From Sarcomyxa edulis (taxonomy: Eukaryota > Basidiomycota > Agaricomycetes > Agaricales > Mycenaceae), in NCBI GenBank assembly GCA_009761415.1, contig QUOL01000005.1, positions 1,116,001 to 1,180,000 of the forward strand: a stretch of 64,000 bases of DNA, in the 5' to 3' direction. Position numbers and translations under genes: made by a program. A model generated the notes under the pieces. That model did no database searches. It saw only the letters and a program-made list of their open reading frames with translations, and was not told the origin of the DNA. Positions within the stretch are counted from its first letter, which is position 1. Each line of letters starts with the position of its first letter. This document shows positions 22,980 to 33,481 of this stretch, one piece after another.

Positions 22980-24430
22980 CTACCATTCCTTCTCGATCTT
23001 GAAGGGCAACTGTGAGACTGAGACAAACTTGCCATCAGCATCCCGCTCAACCGTAAAAGGTACAACAGCGTCATTCGCGCGTAGGCTGATCCTTTGTAGC
23101 GAAGCTGAGGCTGCAGCGACTATCTGAGCATACTCCAGGGCGGTCTCTTGAATCCATGTGTCCGAGTTGATGACAAGGGAAGGAAAGAACAGATTGATGT
23201 TGAACCCAAAGGAACGGAGGGAGGGAAGGTCGCGTAAGAATGACAACATGCTGTTCTGTTATAAACAACGCGACGACGATGATATCCAGTGACTGATATT
23301 TCACGCGAAATGTTTGTGTTAGAAGTACATACCATGTCTGTATCATCTGGACCATCAACCTGTACAGGAAGCCCATCCATCATTATGTTCAGGCGCCTTA
23401 TACGAGGCATCAAGTCGGGGATGGCTCTGAACAGCTCAGTTATTTTTGAAGAAGTCGTAGTCGGTTCAGGGAAATGAAACTCCAGAGACTGGCGACCAAA
23501 GTCGATTGCCACGCTGGAGCAATTGGATATATGTATCACGTCGATGTGTCTCGCTTCAAGATAGAAGCCGTTATCATACGTCTTGAACTCGGGGATGGAA
23601 GCGATAGCCTATTGGATGTATCAGCACTTGGACTCAGATATAAGTCACTGTTGACTGACTTGTAATGATGATCGTGACGTCTCGCACCATAGACCTTGCA
23701 GCGATGGCGCCCAACGCTCGAGCATAGCAGGTGTCACCTCGCGGGAGTATAGAACCCTGATAGATTCGAAGAGAGTCAGATATTCTTTCAAACGCGCTTC
23801 CTCTAACTCAACAAGCAGTTTGAGCATTATCAGCAAGTTCGATGGTATTGGAGGGAGAGGGAGGATGCCGGGGAACCAAGGGTCTTCAATCATGACATAT
23901 CGCAGACGAGGTAGACCAAATAGACGAGAGAGTATCTCCTTGCAACGGTCCGGTTTCTCGCTCCGTTTATAGGTAGACGGTAGTGAGATAGAGAGGCAAG
24001 TAAGGAGGGGAAAGGGAGACGAGCTATCCAGGTAATGCACCAGATGCTTGACGACTGTAGCGCAAGATGAGCAAGTTGGACCTCGTGGGTAGTTATGATC
24101 GTCGAAGCTTGTATGCAACTCCCGAATTTGCATTTCCATGTTGATTTCGAGGCGAACAACAGTATCAAAGAGACTGCTAAGATCAGTGCTATCTCTATAT
24201 CGAAAATTAGGACATGGATCAGATTCATCGAGATGGTTGAACCCTGGATCGCATCTTTCTAATGGGCAACGCAGGAAAGGCGTTCGAGGCACCAGTGTGG
24301 CCGTCAGGGAGCGAAGAAAGGAGGAAGTAGCGCTAAGAGCGAGGACTGCCTCTGATGGGTTGCTGTATGTGCTGTATTCGTCTGCGCATTTGACGATGGG
24401 AATGAGGAGTTCAGGAGGAATTCGGACCAT
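22980..24430 (-). CDS. Lineage-specific F-box-like protein, array member 1
   Basis: Three exons, all phase 0: 24430-23660, 23608-23333 and 23255-22980, about 440 aa. It starts MVRIPPELLIPIVKCADEYS, an F-box-like opening (PPELL...I). Then come a Cys pair motif (RCPLERCDPGFNH), another CSSC, and Leu-rich segments (LTCLSISLPS, LPRLRYVMIEDPW). The last exon carries the conserved tail ISLRANDAVVPFTVERDADG. Similar architecture (F-box-like start, irregular Leu-rich body) is common in expanded agaricomycete families thought to be SCF adaptors. No domain name can be assigned with certainty. Intact, unlike members 3 and 4. Confidence 0.72.
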
Positions 24431-25092
24431 ATCAATGTCAGTGATTATAAGATAAATCCAGTGTGCTACGAGCGAGTGTGATTCTGACGCTCAAGATATA
24501 GATATGCCACTGGCACGCGGTAAAACCTAGTGTGGTTCAGATGGAATATTCGCGTCGCTACACGTCGCCAGTGAAGCACCAGAGTAAGATCTAAGGATCA
24601 GGAAAGTCACTAGTCAACCTTGGTGGAAATACTCAACTGCTTAGCTGTACTTACATGAGCGGAGAAAGCAGTTTAAGTTGAAAGACTCAGATCGATGATC
24701 GAGATTGACCGTGAACGCGTGAACTGTAACCCACGTGAGCTGCAGATCAACTGCCACTGCGTTGCAATTTAGATATCTCAAGGTTCTCTACATGATCGTC
24801 CAAATTCCATCATTAGTAGTAGTGTCTGTCTCTACACACACATATATATGACTACGTCTCTCACCGTTCGTTCTTCCTCCGGATCTGAACTTTTTGTGTT
24901 TTCCTTCAGTCATCAAGTACACGCAAGTGCACCCCTCCTCTCCCACTAGCTAGTAGTATTTGTGTCGTGAATATAAAGCTCTCCTTCATTCATGATCCAG
25001 CTACGGACACAAGAATGTCGCAAGGATCACAAAAAACCCAGTGTTCGTCCTAAGACTTCAAAAGTAAGTAAGTAGCCGTGGTTCACTGGTTC
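24431..25092. other. Intergenic spacer of the F-box-like array
   Basis: Promoter region of member 1 and 3' flank of member 2. The 24817-24975 part repeats 22728-22870. A GATCGA-rich patch near 24690 with CCCACGTGAGC resembles 33350-33410 upstream of member 3, so promoters were copied with the genes. No coding sequence is supported. Confidence 0.5.
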
Positions 25093-26620
25093 TCACATCA
25101 ATATCCTACCATTCGGTCTTTGTTGGACGGGCATTTGTAGAACTGAAACAACCTGGCCACTAGCCTTCCGCTCAACCGTGAAAGGAATAACGTCGTCATT
25201 CGCGCATAGGCTGATCCGACGTAGCGAATCCAAGGCCGGAGCGAGTATACGAGCATACTTCAGAGCGGTTTTTTGAGACCATGTGTCTGGTTTAATGACG
25301 AGGAAGGGGAAAAAGATATTGATGTCCAACTCAATCGAACGAAGGGATGGAACGGCGCGTATGAATGATAGCATCTTGTCCTGTCGATAATGATGATCCC
25401 AGTCAGCGATGAAGCTATCTTTGAGTTCATGAACATACCACGTCTGAACCGTCTGAACCATCGCCCTGTACAGGATGACGATCCATCACTATGGAAAGAT
25501 GCCTTTTACGAGGCATGATATCCGTTATAGCATTGAATAGCTCAGCTGTTTTCAGGTACGGATCGCGGAAGCAGAGCTTCAGAGACTGACGACCAAAGTC
25601 ACTTGTCAAGGTAGAGCAATTGGCAGCTACCAATGGATGTATATGTTTTACTTCAAGATGGAAGCCGTTCCGGTATGACTTGAACTCGGGAATGGAAGCG
25701 ATAGCCTACAAGAATTATCAGTATATGAGGTTTAAAGTAGTATTACATAGATTACGGCTAACCTCCAATGATACTTCTGTCACTGCACTCTGCAAATAAT
25801 GCAGCGATGGAGCCCATTGCTCGAGCATGGCACGCGTCACTTTGGGGGAGCGCAAAGCTCTGACAGAGTCGAGGATCACCAAATATTCTTCTACACGGGC
25901 TTCCTCTTGCTCAACGAGTAGATTGAGCTCTACCATCAAGTTCGATGGAATTACGGGGAGAGGGATAATGCCAGTTCGCGAAGGATCTACGATCATGACA
26001 TGACGTAGACGGGGTAGACTGAATAAACGGGAAAGAATTTCCTTGCAACGGTCTGATTTCCTTTGAAATTTGGACGTGTACGGTAAGGAGATAGAGAGGC
26101 AGGTAAGGGCGGGGAAGGGAGACGGGGTGTCCAGGTAATGCACTATATGTCTCGCAACTACAGCACAATATAGGCAGGGTGGGTCTGCTGAGAATCTCCG
26201 ATTGTAAAAACTGGAAGTCAAGTCTAGAGCTCCCATGTCGATTTCGAGGCGAACAACAGTATCGAGAAGATCGTCGAGGTTGATGTTATTTTTGTATTGG
26301 ATATTAGGACATGGCCCAGAGTTATCGACATGGTTGAACCCTGGATCACATCTTTCCAGTGGGCAGCGCAAGAAAGGCGTTCGGGGCAGAAGCGGGGCCG
26401 TTAGAGAGCGAAGAAAGAGTGAAGTATCATGGAGAGCGAGGACTGCCTCTGATGGACTGTTGTATGTGCTGTATTCGTCTGCGCATTTGACGATGGGGAT
26501 GAAGAGTTCAGGAGGAATTCGGCCCTTAGCCCTCTCATTTCTACCGCTCATTTGGAGTCGGAGTCTCTTGTACATCGAGTCGAGTTCAGTCGTCGTATCG
26601 GGATCCACTGATAGCGACAA
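25093..26620 (-). CDS. Lineage-specific F-box-like protein, array member 2
   Basis: Same three-exon plan as member 1. Start at 26620 gives an N-terminal extension (MSLSVDPDTTTELDSM) before IPPELFIPIVKCADEYSTY. Exon 1 ends SLE at a GTTAGC donor near 25762. Exon 2 begins AIASIPEFKSY and ends GSDV at a GTATGT donor. Exon 3 begins DKMLSFIRAVPSLRSIEL and ends with ISLCANDDVIPFTVERKASG, then GRILM. The Cys motif RCPLERCDPGFNH is conserved. No stop or frameshift was seen, so it is probably functional. Role unknown; its closest relatives are the neighbours on both sides. Confidence 0.72.
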
Positions 26621-26894
26621 TGAGGCACCACGAGTATTTATCGTACTATATCAATCGTAGGTTTAGGTCACAGAAGTCCGTGAAAACCTAAAAGTTATAT
26701 TTGAGATCGACTCTTGATCATGAGTTTTTTGTGTGACTTGGGGAGACTGACCTAGTCGTACATTCATGACCATCAGTCACAGCTCGATCTTGAACTGCCA
26801 AAAAGAAAACAAGCCCAAAAATGCTGTCGGAATCATATTTTCGACAGTCTAGCCAAAGATATTGTGTAAGTGTGGTCCGCAAATCGATACCCTA

Positions 26895-27428
26895 CTATTC
26901 GTCCTTCGTTTTGACGGGCATCTGCAAGACCGACACAACCTTGCCTCCGGCATCCCGCTCCACCGTGAAAGGTACAACAACATCATTCGCGGAGAGCATG
27001 ATCCTACGTCGAGATTCTGAGGCTGAAGCAATTATCCGAGCATACTCCAAAGCGGTTTCTTGAACCCATGTATCTTGATGGATGGAGAACGGGAACAACA
27101 TATTGATGTTCAATTAGACGGAACAAAGAGTTGGAAGAACGCGTATGAATGATAGCATCCTGTCCTGTTGGACAATGATTCACTAGCAGTCAGCAATCGG
27201 CGCTAGATATGAATATTCAGGTTGAATGGACCTACCGCGTTTGGATCATCTGGTCCATCGCCCAGCACAGGACGGCCGCTCATCGTTATGGCAAGATGCC
27301 TTATACGAGGCATAATATTTGGTATAGCTTTGAATAGCTCAACGGTTTTCCCATCCGGGTTGCGAAGATTGAACTTCAGAGATTGACGTCCAAAGTCAAT
27401 CGATATGTTCTGCTTCGAGATAGAAGCT
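26895..27428 (-). pseudogene. 3' half of F-box-like array member 3 (split by transposon)
   Basis: C-terminal part of the family: FYLEAEH-equivalent start at the transposon edge, DFGRQSLKFNLRN, IMPRIRHLAITM, then the tail exon with MLSANDVVVPFTVERDAGG. It joins the N-terminal half at 32170-33020 once the 4.7-kb element is removed. A TAA (27114-27116) interrupts the tail exon where member 2 reads SIELDIN, so it could not make a full product even without the insertion. Confidence 0.85.
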
Positions 27429-27431
27429 ATT

Positions 27432-27443
27432 GGGTGACTTTCC
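27432..27443 (+). repeat. Left terminal inverted repeat of Harbinger element
   Basis: GGGTGACTTTCC, preceded by the ATT duplication at 27429-27431. It pairs with 32155-32166 with 11 of 12 bases matching. Confidence 0.9.
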
Positions 27444-27623
27444 ACAAGCAATATATCTGCAAAATATTCGAAAAAAACACTGGCCAACCGTTCGGGTCAC
27501 CTCGATCAGATATGTTTATAGGGAGAGACCCCCCATAAGGACTTAAGTCGAATAAATGATTATTTTATTGTGCATTACCAATGCGGATAGCCTTTGCGGG
27601 CAACTTGAGAACGACGACAAGAG

Positions 27624-28985
27624 ATGGACGACACCACGTATCTGCTTGATCTGGCAGCCCAGGAAGAATCAGAGGACGATGAAGAAGAACGCCGTGCAGT
27701 GGCAGCAGCGGTGATCGTGATATACGTTGGTGCGGAAGAAGCGCGTCTACTCCGAGCAGAACGACGACACCCAAGTCGCCTCTATCTCTGCCGTCCTCAG
27801 CTTCTACCCAACCCGCGTGTCAATACACCGTGGCAGCGTCTCTACAACAGCAACAGTGATCGTGCATACATCACGACCATGGGTTTCGACGTCGCTACGT
27901 TCAACAGCATCATTGTCGACGGATTTGGGCAGTTATGGGATGAAACTCCAGTTCCGAGGGAAGACGTTGAGGGTACGGCTGCCCCGCGTCCTAGAGCTCG
28001 CTCTTTAGATGCTGCCGGAGCTTTAGGTCTTGTCCTACACTATCTCAATTCGACTATGCGTGAGATCAGCCTCCAGCAGATCTTCGCTATCATTCCTTCT
28101 ACCGTGTCGCGCTACATCACATTTGGCCTAGATATCTTAATAGCTGTTCTTCGTACAATGCCGGACACCAAAGTGGCTTGGTTTACTGAGGAATGGGAGT
28201 TCGAGGAGCATAATGCTCTTGTACGGAATCGACACCCTCTCTTGACAGGGGCTTTCGCAAGTATTGATGGTCTGAACCTCCCGGTGCAGACATCCAATGA
28301 TGCTGACATCGAGAACGCGACATATAATGGATGGTTGTCAGAACATTTCATTAGTTCTGTGCTCGTTTTCTCATCTAGTGGTACTTATCATCTGTCGGCC
28401 TCAAGTCTTCGTCATCTTTCTGACCTTCAATTAACAGGAATCATCATAGCAGCAAACTTGAATGCACCCGGGAGTTGGCATGACTCTCGAGTTGCCCAGC
28501 CCATCTACGAGAAACTACGCACCCAAACTCCAGAAGGCTACTATCTTGTCGCAGATACAGCATTCCCTCGGGGAACAGGCCAGATCGCAGGCCGCATTCG
28601 AGCCCCACTCAAGTCTGGGCAGAGAATTCCGGGTACGCCAGAGGAAGTAGATGAAAGGATGGCATTTGACCGCCAGCTTCTCTCGTATCGCCAGACAGCA
28701 GAATGGGGTAACCGCTCACTACAGGGATCCTTCGGAAGGTTGCGAGTTCCTCTGGAGATCAAACATACAGCTCGTCGTGCCAATCTTTTAGAGACTGTGA
28801 CCCGCTTGCATAACCTACGGGCACGGCGCGTTGGTCTCAATCAGATTCGTACCGTGTATATGAAGGAGTGGCGAGCAAACGAGGTTCAGGAAAGGATCTG
28901 GTCAGATTTCGAGAACTTACTATTTGCTGATCAGCGAAAGAATGATCGTGTTTCTCATTTTCATATGGTAGCTAACTACGAATGA
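27624..28985 (+). CDS. PIF/Harbinger-type DDE transposase
   Basis: 453 codons as an open frame. Catalyses cut-and-paste movement of the element. The DDE catalytic residues of the Tnp_4 superfamily are visible: first Asp in FASIDGLN, second in GSWHDSRV, Glu in AEWGNRSLQG followed by GRLRVPL. An intron of 57 nt (GTACTTATC to TTAACAG) probably lies between FSSSG and IIIAANLNAPGSWHDS. It has no stop and is divisible by three, so retention would only add 19 residues. The N-terminal region is acidic (EESEDDEEE). Tail to tail with the Myb-like gene, 126 bp apart. No disabling mutation seen. Confidence 0.92.
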   Translation: MDDTTYLLDLAAQEESEDDEEERRAVAAAVIVIYVGAEEARLLRAERRHPSRLYLCRPQLLPNPRVNTPWQRLYNSNSDRAYITTMGFDVATFNSIIVDGFGQLWDETPVPREDVEGTAAPRPRARSLDAAGALGLVLHYLNSTMREISLQQIFAIIPSTVSRYITFGLDILIAVLRTMPDTKVAWFTEEWEFEEHNALVRNRHPLLTGAFASIDGLNLPVQTSNDADIENATYNGWLSEHFISSVLVFSSSGTYHLSASSLRHLSDLQLTGIIIAANLNAPGSWHDSRVAQPIYEKLRTQTPEGYYLVADTAFPRGTGQIAGRIRAPLKSGQRIPGTPEEVDERMAFDRQLLSYRQTAEWGNRSLQGSFGRLRVPLEIKHTARRANLLETVTRLHNLRARRVGLNQIRTVYMKEWRANEVQERIWSDFENLLFADQRKNDRVSHFHMVANYE

Positions 28986-29110
28986 GTAGATATCTGATAC
29001 AATACTATGCCCTTGAAGTAAAGAGAGTGGCGGACAGTGAGACAATGAGTAATGACAGTGTAAGAAGGCTGTACGAGTAAAGACAGTGTAAAGCGGCGAC
29101 GACGAGCCGC

Positions 29111-31161
29111 TTACCAAGTAGCAGTGTTCTCCGATTTGACCTGTATATCCTCCGCTTCTGGCTTGATAATGAACGCGATGTCACGTCCGCGTCGAGGAGA
29201 AATGGTGAGCTCGAAAGCCTGACTGGGAAGTGGGGTGTTGCTCAGCTGGAATGAAGGAGGTGTCCGGCCACCAGCATTGTCTTCTACCTTGACAACAGCT
29301 TCTTGGTGCACAGATCCAGAGGGTATAGCAGTAGCTGCAGGGCCAGATCGGTGGAACGTGAGTGCAGTGATGGGGGGAGGGCTGGAACTTTCAAGTTTAG
29401 GAGCATTCGAAGGGTGCTGAGTGAACGGAGGGCTGTCATAGCGTGAGGAAGGCTGATAGCGCGTGGAGTCTCGACGGACTTTGGAAAGGGAAGGGGGCTG
29501 GTTCCAATAGCCGTTATTCGATGGTGTACCATTGGGATTACGCTCAATGCGATGGCCGTCTGAGTCGACATCGTCACTATCATCAGTGAGCCACTGAAGA
29601 CGAGAGCCTCCATCTGCAAAATGAGCAGAGCTGCGACGCTTCCCTTTCTCTTTGCGACGGCTAGCAGCTGGTTGCACAGGTCGACCTCGAAGAGTAGAAG
29701 CAGCGGTGGGAGTGCTCATGGTCAGCATCTCCAACTTCATCTCCGCTCGATCACGGGCACGTTCTGAAGTGTGAGCATGGTTTTGCACGATACTGAGCTG
29801 GGTGCGAAGAGCTTCGTTGTTTGCAGTGGCATCGCGAAGCTGCTGATTAAGAGCAAGGAACTGAGTATTCTGAAGGGTCCTATCGGATCGGTCTTGGTCG
29901 CGAAGTTTCTGGACTTCCGGATCGAAGGCCTGAGAGAGTTTACTGACCATTTCAAGTCCATTGGCTCCACGAGCATTGCGACGAGCAATGGGGACATCAG
30001 GAGCAACATGGCGTGCAATGGCTACCTTCTTCCGCGGTGGTTCTTCATCACTGCTGATGCTGACGTGACTATGCACATCACTACCGTCAAAATCCGAGTC
30101 CGAATCGTTGAGATCGCGAGTTCCCGCACGTTCAGTGATAGACGCGTCAATGTCACGCGCGATCGCAACCTCTGGAGGCAAGACACCGTCTCCCGTGGGC
30201 TTCGTTGTTTTTACGATCTAGGGAGGTATCAATACATGTTAAGGGTTAGAAAACAAAATTACTCACCGCCTTGAATTTTGTCTCAAGCGATTTCTGTGTT
30301 CTGCTCGGTCGCTTATGTTTACGAGACCAGTGGGCATATTGCGTGTGGACAGCAGCCCAACCTCGTTGTCCAATGGGAAGTTCATCACGAGTGAAGCTCA
30401 GGAGAGCCTTGATGTCATTGGGCAAGTAATTTCCTGCACCTTGAGGGCGGCCACCTTTTTTCTTCCGTGAACCAGCAACCTTTTCGGTCGGACTATATCC
30501 ACGAGCTTTTGCGATGGCTCGTGGATCCGACAGGTTGTGATCGTCAGAGATAGGCAACGGGATAAGGGTTGGATCAATATCGCGGTCGAGAATCGGGCGG
30601 CGAGAGGAGCTTGCAACTGCACTCCCTTGATGCGCATGATCGACGGAACGAAACGTGAACTTGTAGTCGTCATTCTAGAGAGAAATACTATCAGTACTTT
30701 GCTAGATAGACCCTGACTGCAATAGAGCTTACCCTTCCATCTCCAAACCTCTGCGGAGGCGCCATAAGTCGCGACTCGTCCTATGGAAGAGATCGTCAGG
30801 TACGGATAACTCAATCATTACAAGTCTATACGTACGCGACGAGGGGCCATATCGTACCCTGTATCATGTCCTGGAATCTGCTAAGGCATAGTGGGTCAGC
30901 AATTGCTAGTAGTTCGGAATATCTGATTTAAGATACCTGTTGCAACGTCGAAGCAGGTTCACGGATGTTCAAAGGTCCACGGGCATTTGGTTGGATAGTC
31001 TAAGCATGTCGTTTCTATCATTGTAATCACCAAGACGATTTGTTTCGACTCACCGTCCCAAAATTGCATGGGATCCATTGCCCGTGCATATCCAAGACAT
31101 GCGGATTTCCGCGATCATCATAGCGAAGCTGGGGAGGATGACCGGAAGATGGAAACGACAT
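29111..31161 (-). CDS. Myb/SANT-like accessory protein of the Harbinger element
   Basis: Multi-exon gene from ATG 31161 (MSFPSSGHPPQLRYDD) through short exons at about 30960, 30870 and 30770 to the two large exons 30673-30270 and 30219-29111. The DNA-binding part reads KKKGGRPQGAGNYLPNDIKA, then LPIGQRGWAAVHTQYAHW and RTQKSLETKFK, the trihelix/SANT-like fold seen with PIF-type transposases (resembling DUF6818 proteins). The C-terminal half has a predicted coiled coil (LNQQLRDATANNEALRTQL) and ends in acidic and Lys-Pro-Glu motifs. In characterised Harbinger elements this partner binds subterminal DNA and helps transposase enter the nucleus; here that is inferred. Small exon boundaries are approximate. 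Confidence 0.82.
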
Positions 31162-31995
31162 AGTTTTGTCTGTCAAGAAGGTGTGATAGCGAAGGCTATC
31201 AGTCCGATTTGGCAAGAGGAAGGAAAAGATGCGGAAAATGTTGGGAAATTGCTTACCTTCACTTCGAGCTTTATACAAGTCGGTAGGCGGCCGATAGATG
31301 GTATCCACATTGTCCATTTTGGTACTAATTCGCTCTGCCAAGGTCTGCATATATTGATATGAGGTCCCCGTGAAGTGCACCATGCGATATCGGTCGGGAC
31401 AGTGTTCATGTATAATTTGCAGTTTTGGTCCGTTCAGCCTCATTCCTTGGGCAGAGGGACACCTATAGTCAGTGCCATGTTGTCCCAAATTATCCCAGAG
31501 AGTCCATAGAGAGTACAGAATTGCAGAATAACGGACGACTGGAGAATGCAGGTGGGCACCATCAACGGAATGTAGCATAAATTGTAAAGTATCCCTGGAA
31601 CAACGGCTCCACAATCTTCCACCGCTGCGCTCTGTATGCGTGCTTTGACGCGTACGGTGACGACTGACTACCGCCATTGAGACTTCACTGCTAGCCCTGG
31701 TGACGAAAGAGGACGTCGACGAGCCTAAGTCTGGGCCTAGTAGTTCAGATGGACACAACTGGAGAGCACAAGATGGTTCAGGACTTGTATTGGATCCACA
31801 GCATACGGTATACAGGATTGGAGACATTGCTGAACAAGAGACGGTGAAGATGGGTGCACCAGAGAAAAAAAATCGAAGCAGAAGGTGCGAAGAGCCAAAG
31901 GCGCTCATCCATTTTGGGACGTTTTTGAGACTTCGAATCCACACGAGTGATCTTCGTGTCCAAATGAGGCTCAAAATATATTTATTTTCTTGCAT

Positions 31996-32035
31996 AAAAC
32001 CTGAAAGGGGGGTCGCGACCCCCCTTTCAGGTTTT
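31996..32035. repeat. Perfect 40-bp palindrome
   Basis: Two 20-nt arms with no spacer, centred between 32015 and 32016 on TCGCGA. The arm runs AAAACCTGAAAGGGGGG then TCG. It lies inside the Harbinger element, 131 bp from its right TIR. As single strand it would form a 20-bp hairpin stem with a G/C tract. Confidence 0.97.
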
Positions 32036-32154
32036 AATCTGGATGGGGGTGTTGAAGATACTCGGGCGCTGAATTGTTGATGATCGAGCCCGACGGGCTG
32101 GCGAGATCTCGATTACTCGTGCTTTTTATCGCGATGAAGTAGAATTTACTCTAC

Positions 32155-32166
32155 GGGAAGTCACCC
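32155..32166 (-). repeat. Right terminal inverted repeat of Harbinger element
   Basis: GGGAAGTCACCC, followed by the ATT duplication at 32167-32169. Read on the minus strand it is GGGTGACTTCCC, one base different from the left TIR. Confidence 0.9.
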
Positions 32167-32169
32167 ATT

Positions 32170-33020
32170 GTCATACGCCTTGAACTCGGAAATGGAAGCG
32201 ATAGCCTAAGAGCTTTATCAGTATTGGGCTTAAAAGCAGGATTAGATACTACTAACCTCCAATGATGGCCGTGTCACCGCACTCCACATAGATTGTAGCG
32301 ACGGGGCCCATCTCTCGAGCACGGCGCGCGTCATTTTGGAGCAACGCAAGGCTCTGACAGATTCGAGGAGAGCCAGATATTCTTGCATCCGCCCTTCCTC
32401 TGGATGAACCAGTAGGTCAAGCTCTACTAGCAAGTTTGATGGGATTACAGGTAGAGGGAGGATGCCAGAGAACCAAGAGTCTACGATTATGACATGACGC
32501 AGACCGGATAGACCGAATAAACGGGAGAGTATTTTCTTGCAACGGTCTGAATTCTCGTGGCGTTGAAATGTAGACGGCAGGAAGACAGAAAGACAGGTAA
32601 GGGCGGGGAAGGGAGACGGGGTGTCCAGGTACAGTAATCTAGCAACTGCAACGCAAGAGGGACAGGTTGAACCCGTGGGTAACTCAGATTGTTGAAACTC
32701 GGATTCAACTCTCTGACTTTCATCCCCATATCAATTTCGAGGCGAACAACAGTATCGAAGAGATCATTGAGGTCGGTGCTATCTTCATATTGTATATTAG
32801 GGCGTGGTCCAGAGTCCTCGACATGGATGAAGCCTGGATCACATCCTTTCAGAGGGCAGCGCAAGAAAGGCGTTCGGTGGACAAGCGGGGCCGTTAGAGA
32901 GCGAAGAACGGACGATGGAGCGTGAAGAGCGAGAACTGCTTCTGAAGGACTGTCATACGTGCTGTGACCGTATGCGTATTTGACGATGGGGATGAGGAGT
33001 TCGGGAGGAATTCAGGCCAT
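32170..33020 (-). pseudogene. 5' half of F-box-like array member 3 (split by transposon)
   Basis: N-terminal part of the family. Three defects are visible. Codon 3 is TGA (33012-33014) where member 1 has CGA (ATG GTC CGA). A frameshift near 32664-32672 shifts the frame in the YPRG region. The gene is broken at 32169 inside the second exon (AIASISEFKAYDNG) by the Harbinger element. Otherwise the body aligns closely with members 1 and 2 (RCPLKGCDPGFIH, DLFDTVVRLEIDMG, LERWAPSLQSMW). Confidence 0.85.
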
Positions 33021-33481
33021 CGATGTCGACGATCAACCCAGGGCTGAGTGTACTGCGAGCGTGTTATTTTGATACTCAAGATACAGATATGGGCTCCTAA
33101 GCCCTTTTTCTAATACGCAGTAGTACTAGTGTGTTTTGGGACAGAGTATTGTTGTACGCCGGTGTAGCAAATACAATATTTGACTGAAGACGAGGAATTT
33201 CGGAGGAAAGTTGGCGCAGATAGAGAGAAAGTATAAGTTGTATTTGCTCCACGTTGGATCCTCGCTGTTCCGAGCAGTGTTCGACGTGCCTGCCAATAGA
33301 CACGACGATTGAAGTCGACTAGATGTGCAAGAGACTCCGAGCCGGTCAAACTTGAAATTCGATGATCGACTTTGAACCTACAAGTCACGTGCACCGTACC
33401 ACTGCATAAAATTTCTACATAATCGCATAAGAAGTGCATATTCCAACGTTCATTTGAGTATAAGTCCCTCCGATATAGAGC
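33021..33481. other. Intergenic spacer between array members 3 and 4
   Basis: About 460 bp. It holds the former promoter of member 3, including a GATGATCGACTTTGAAC...CACGTGCACC patch near 33360-33400 that resembles the patch upstream of member 1. No gene supported. Confidence 0.45.

Larger units (their letters stand above)
27432..32166. mobile_element. PIF/Harbinger-like DNA transposon with TIRs and 3-bp TSD
   Basis: 4,735 bp. Left terminus GGGTGACTTTCC (27432-27443); right terminus is its inverted match with one mismatch, GGGAAGTCACCC (32155-32166). It is flanked by ATT on both sides (27429-27431 and 32167-32169), taken as the target duplication. Removing the element and one ATT restores the exon of an F-box-like gene in exact register with its intact paralogs, which proves the boundaries. 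It encodes two convergent genes: a DDE transposase (27624-28985, +) and a Myb/SANT-like protein (31161-29111, -), the usual two-gene layout of PIF/Harbinger elements. Both look intact, so the copy may be autonomous. A perfect 40-bp palindrome lies 131 bp from the right end. Confidence 0.93.

Noticed and set aside
31027..31995. 322-codon open frame on the minus strand within the Harbinger element
   Set aside because: Only its last part (from Met 31161) matches a proper start of the Myb-like gene. The upstream part has no recognisable motif and would be a 5' leader or chance open frame.
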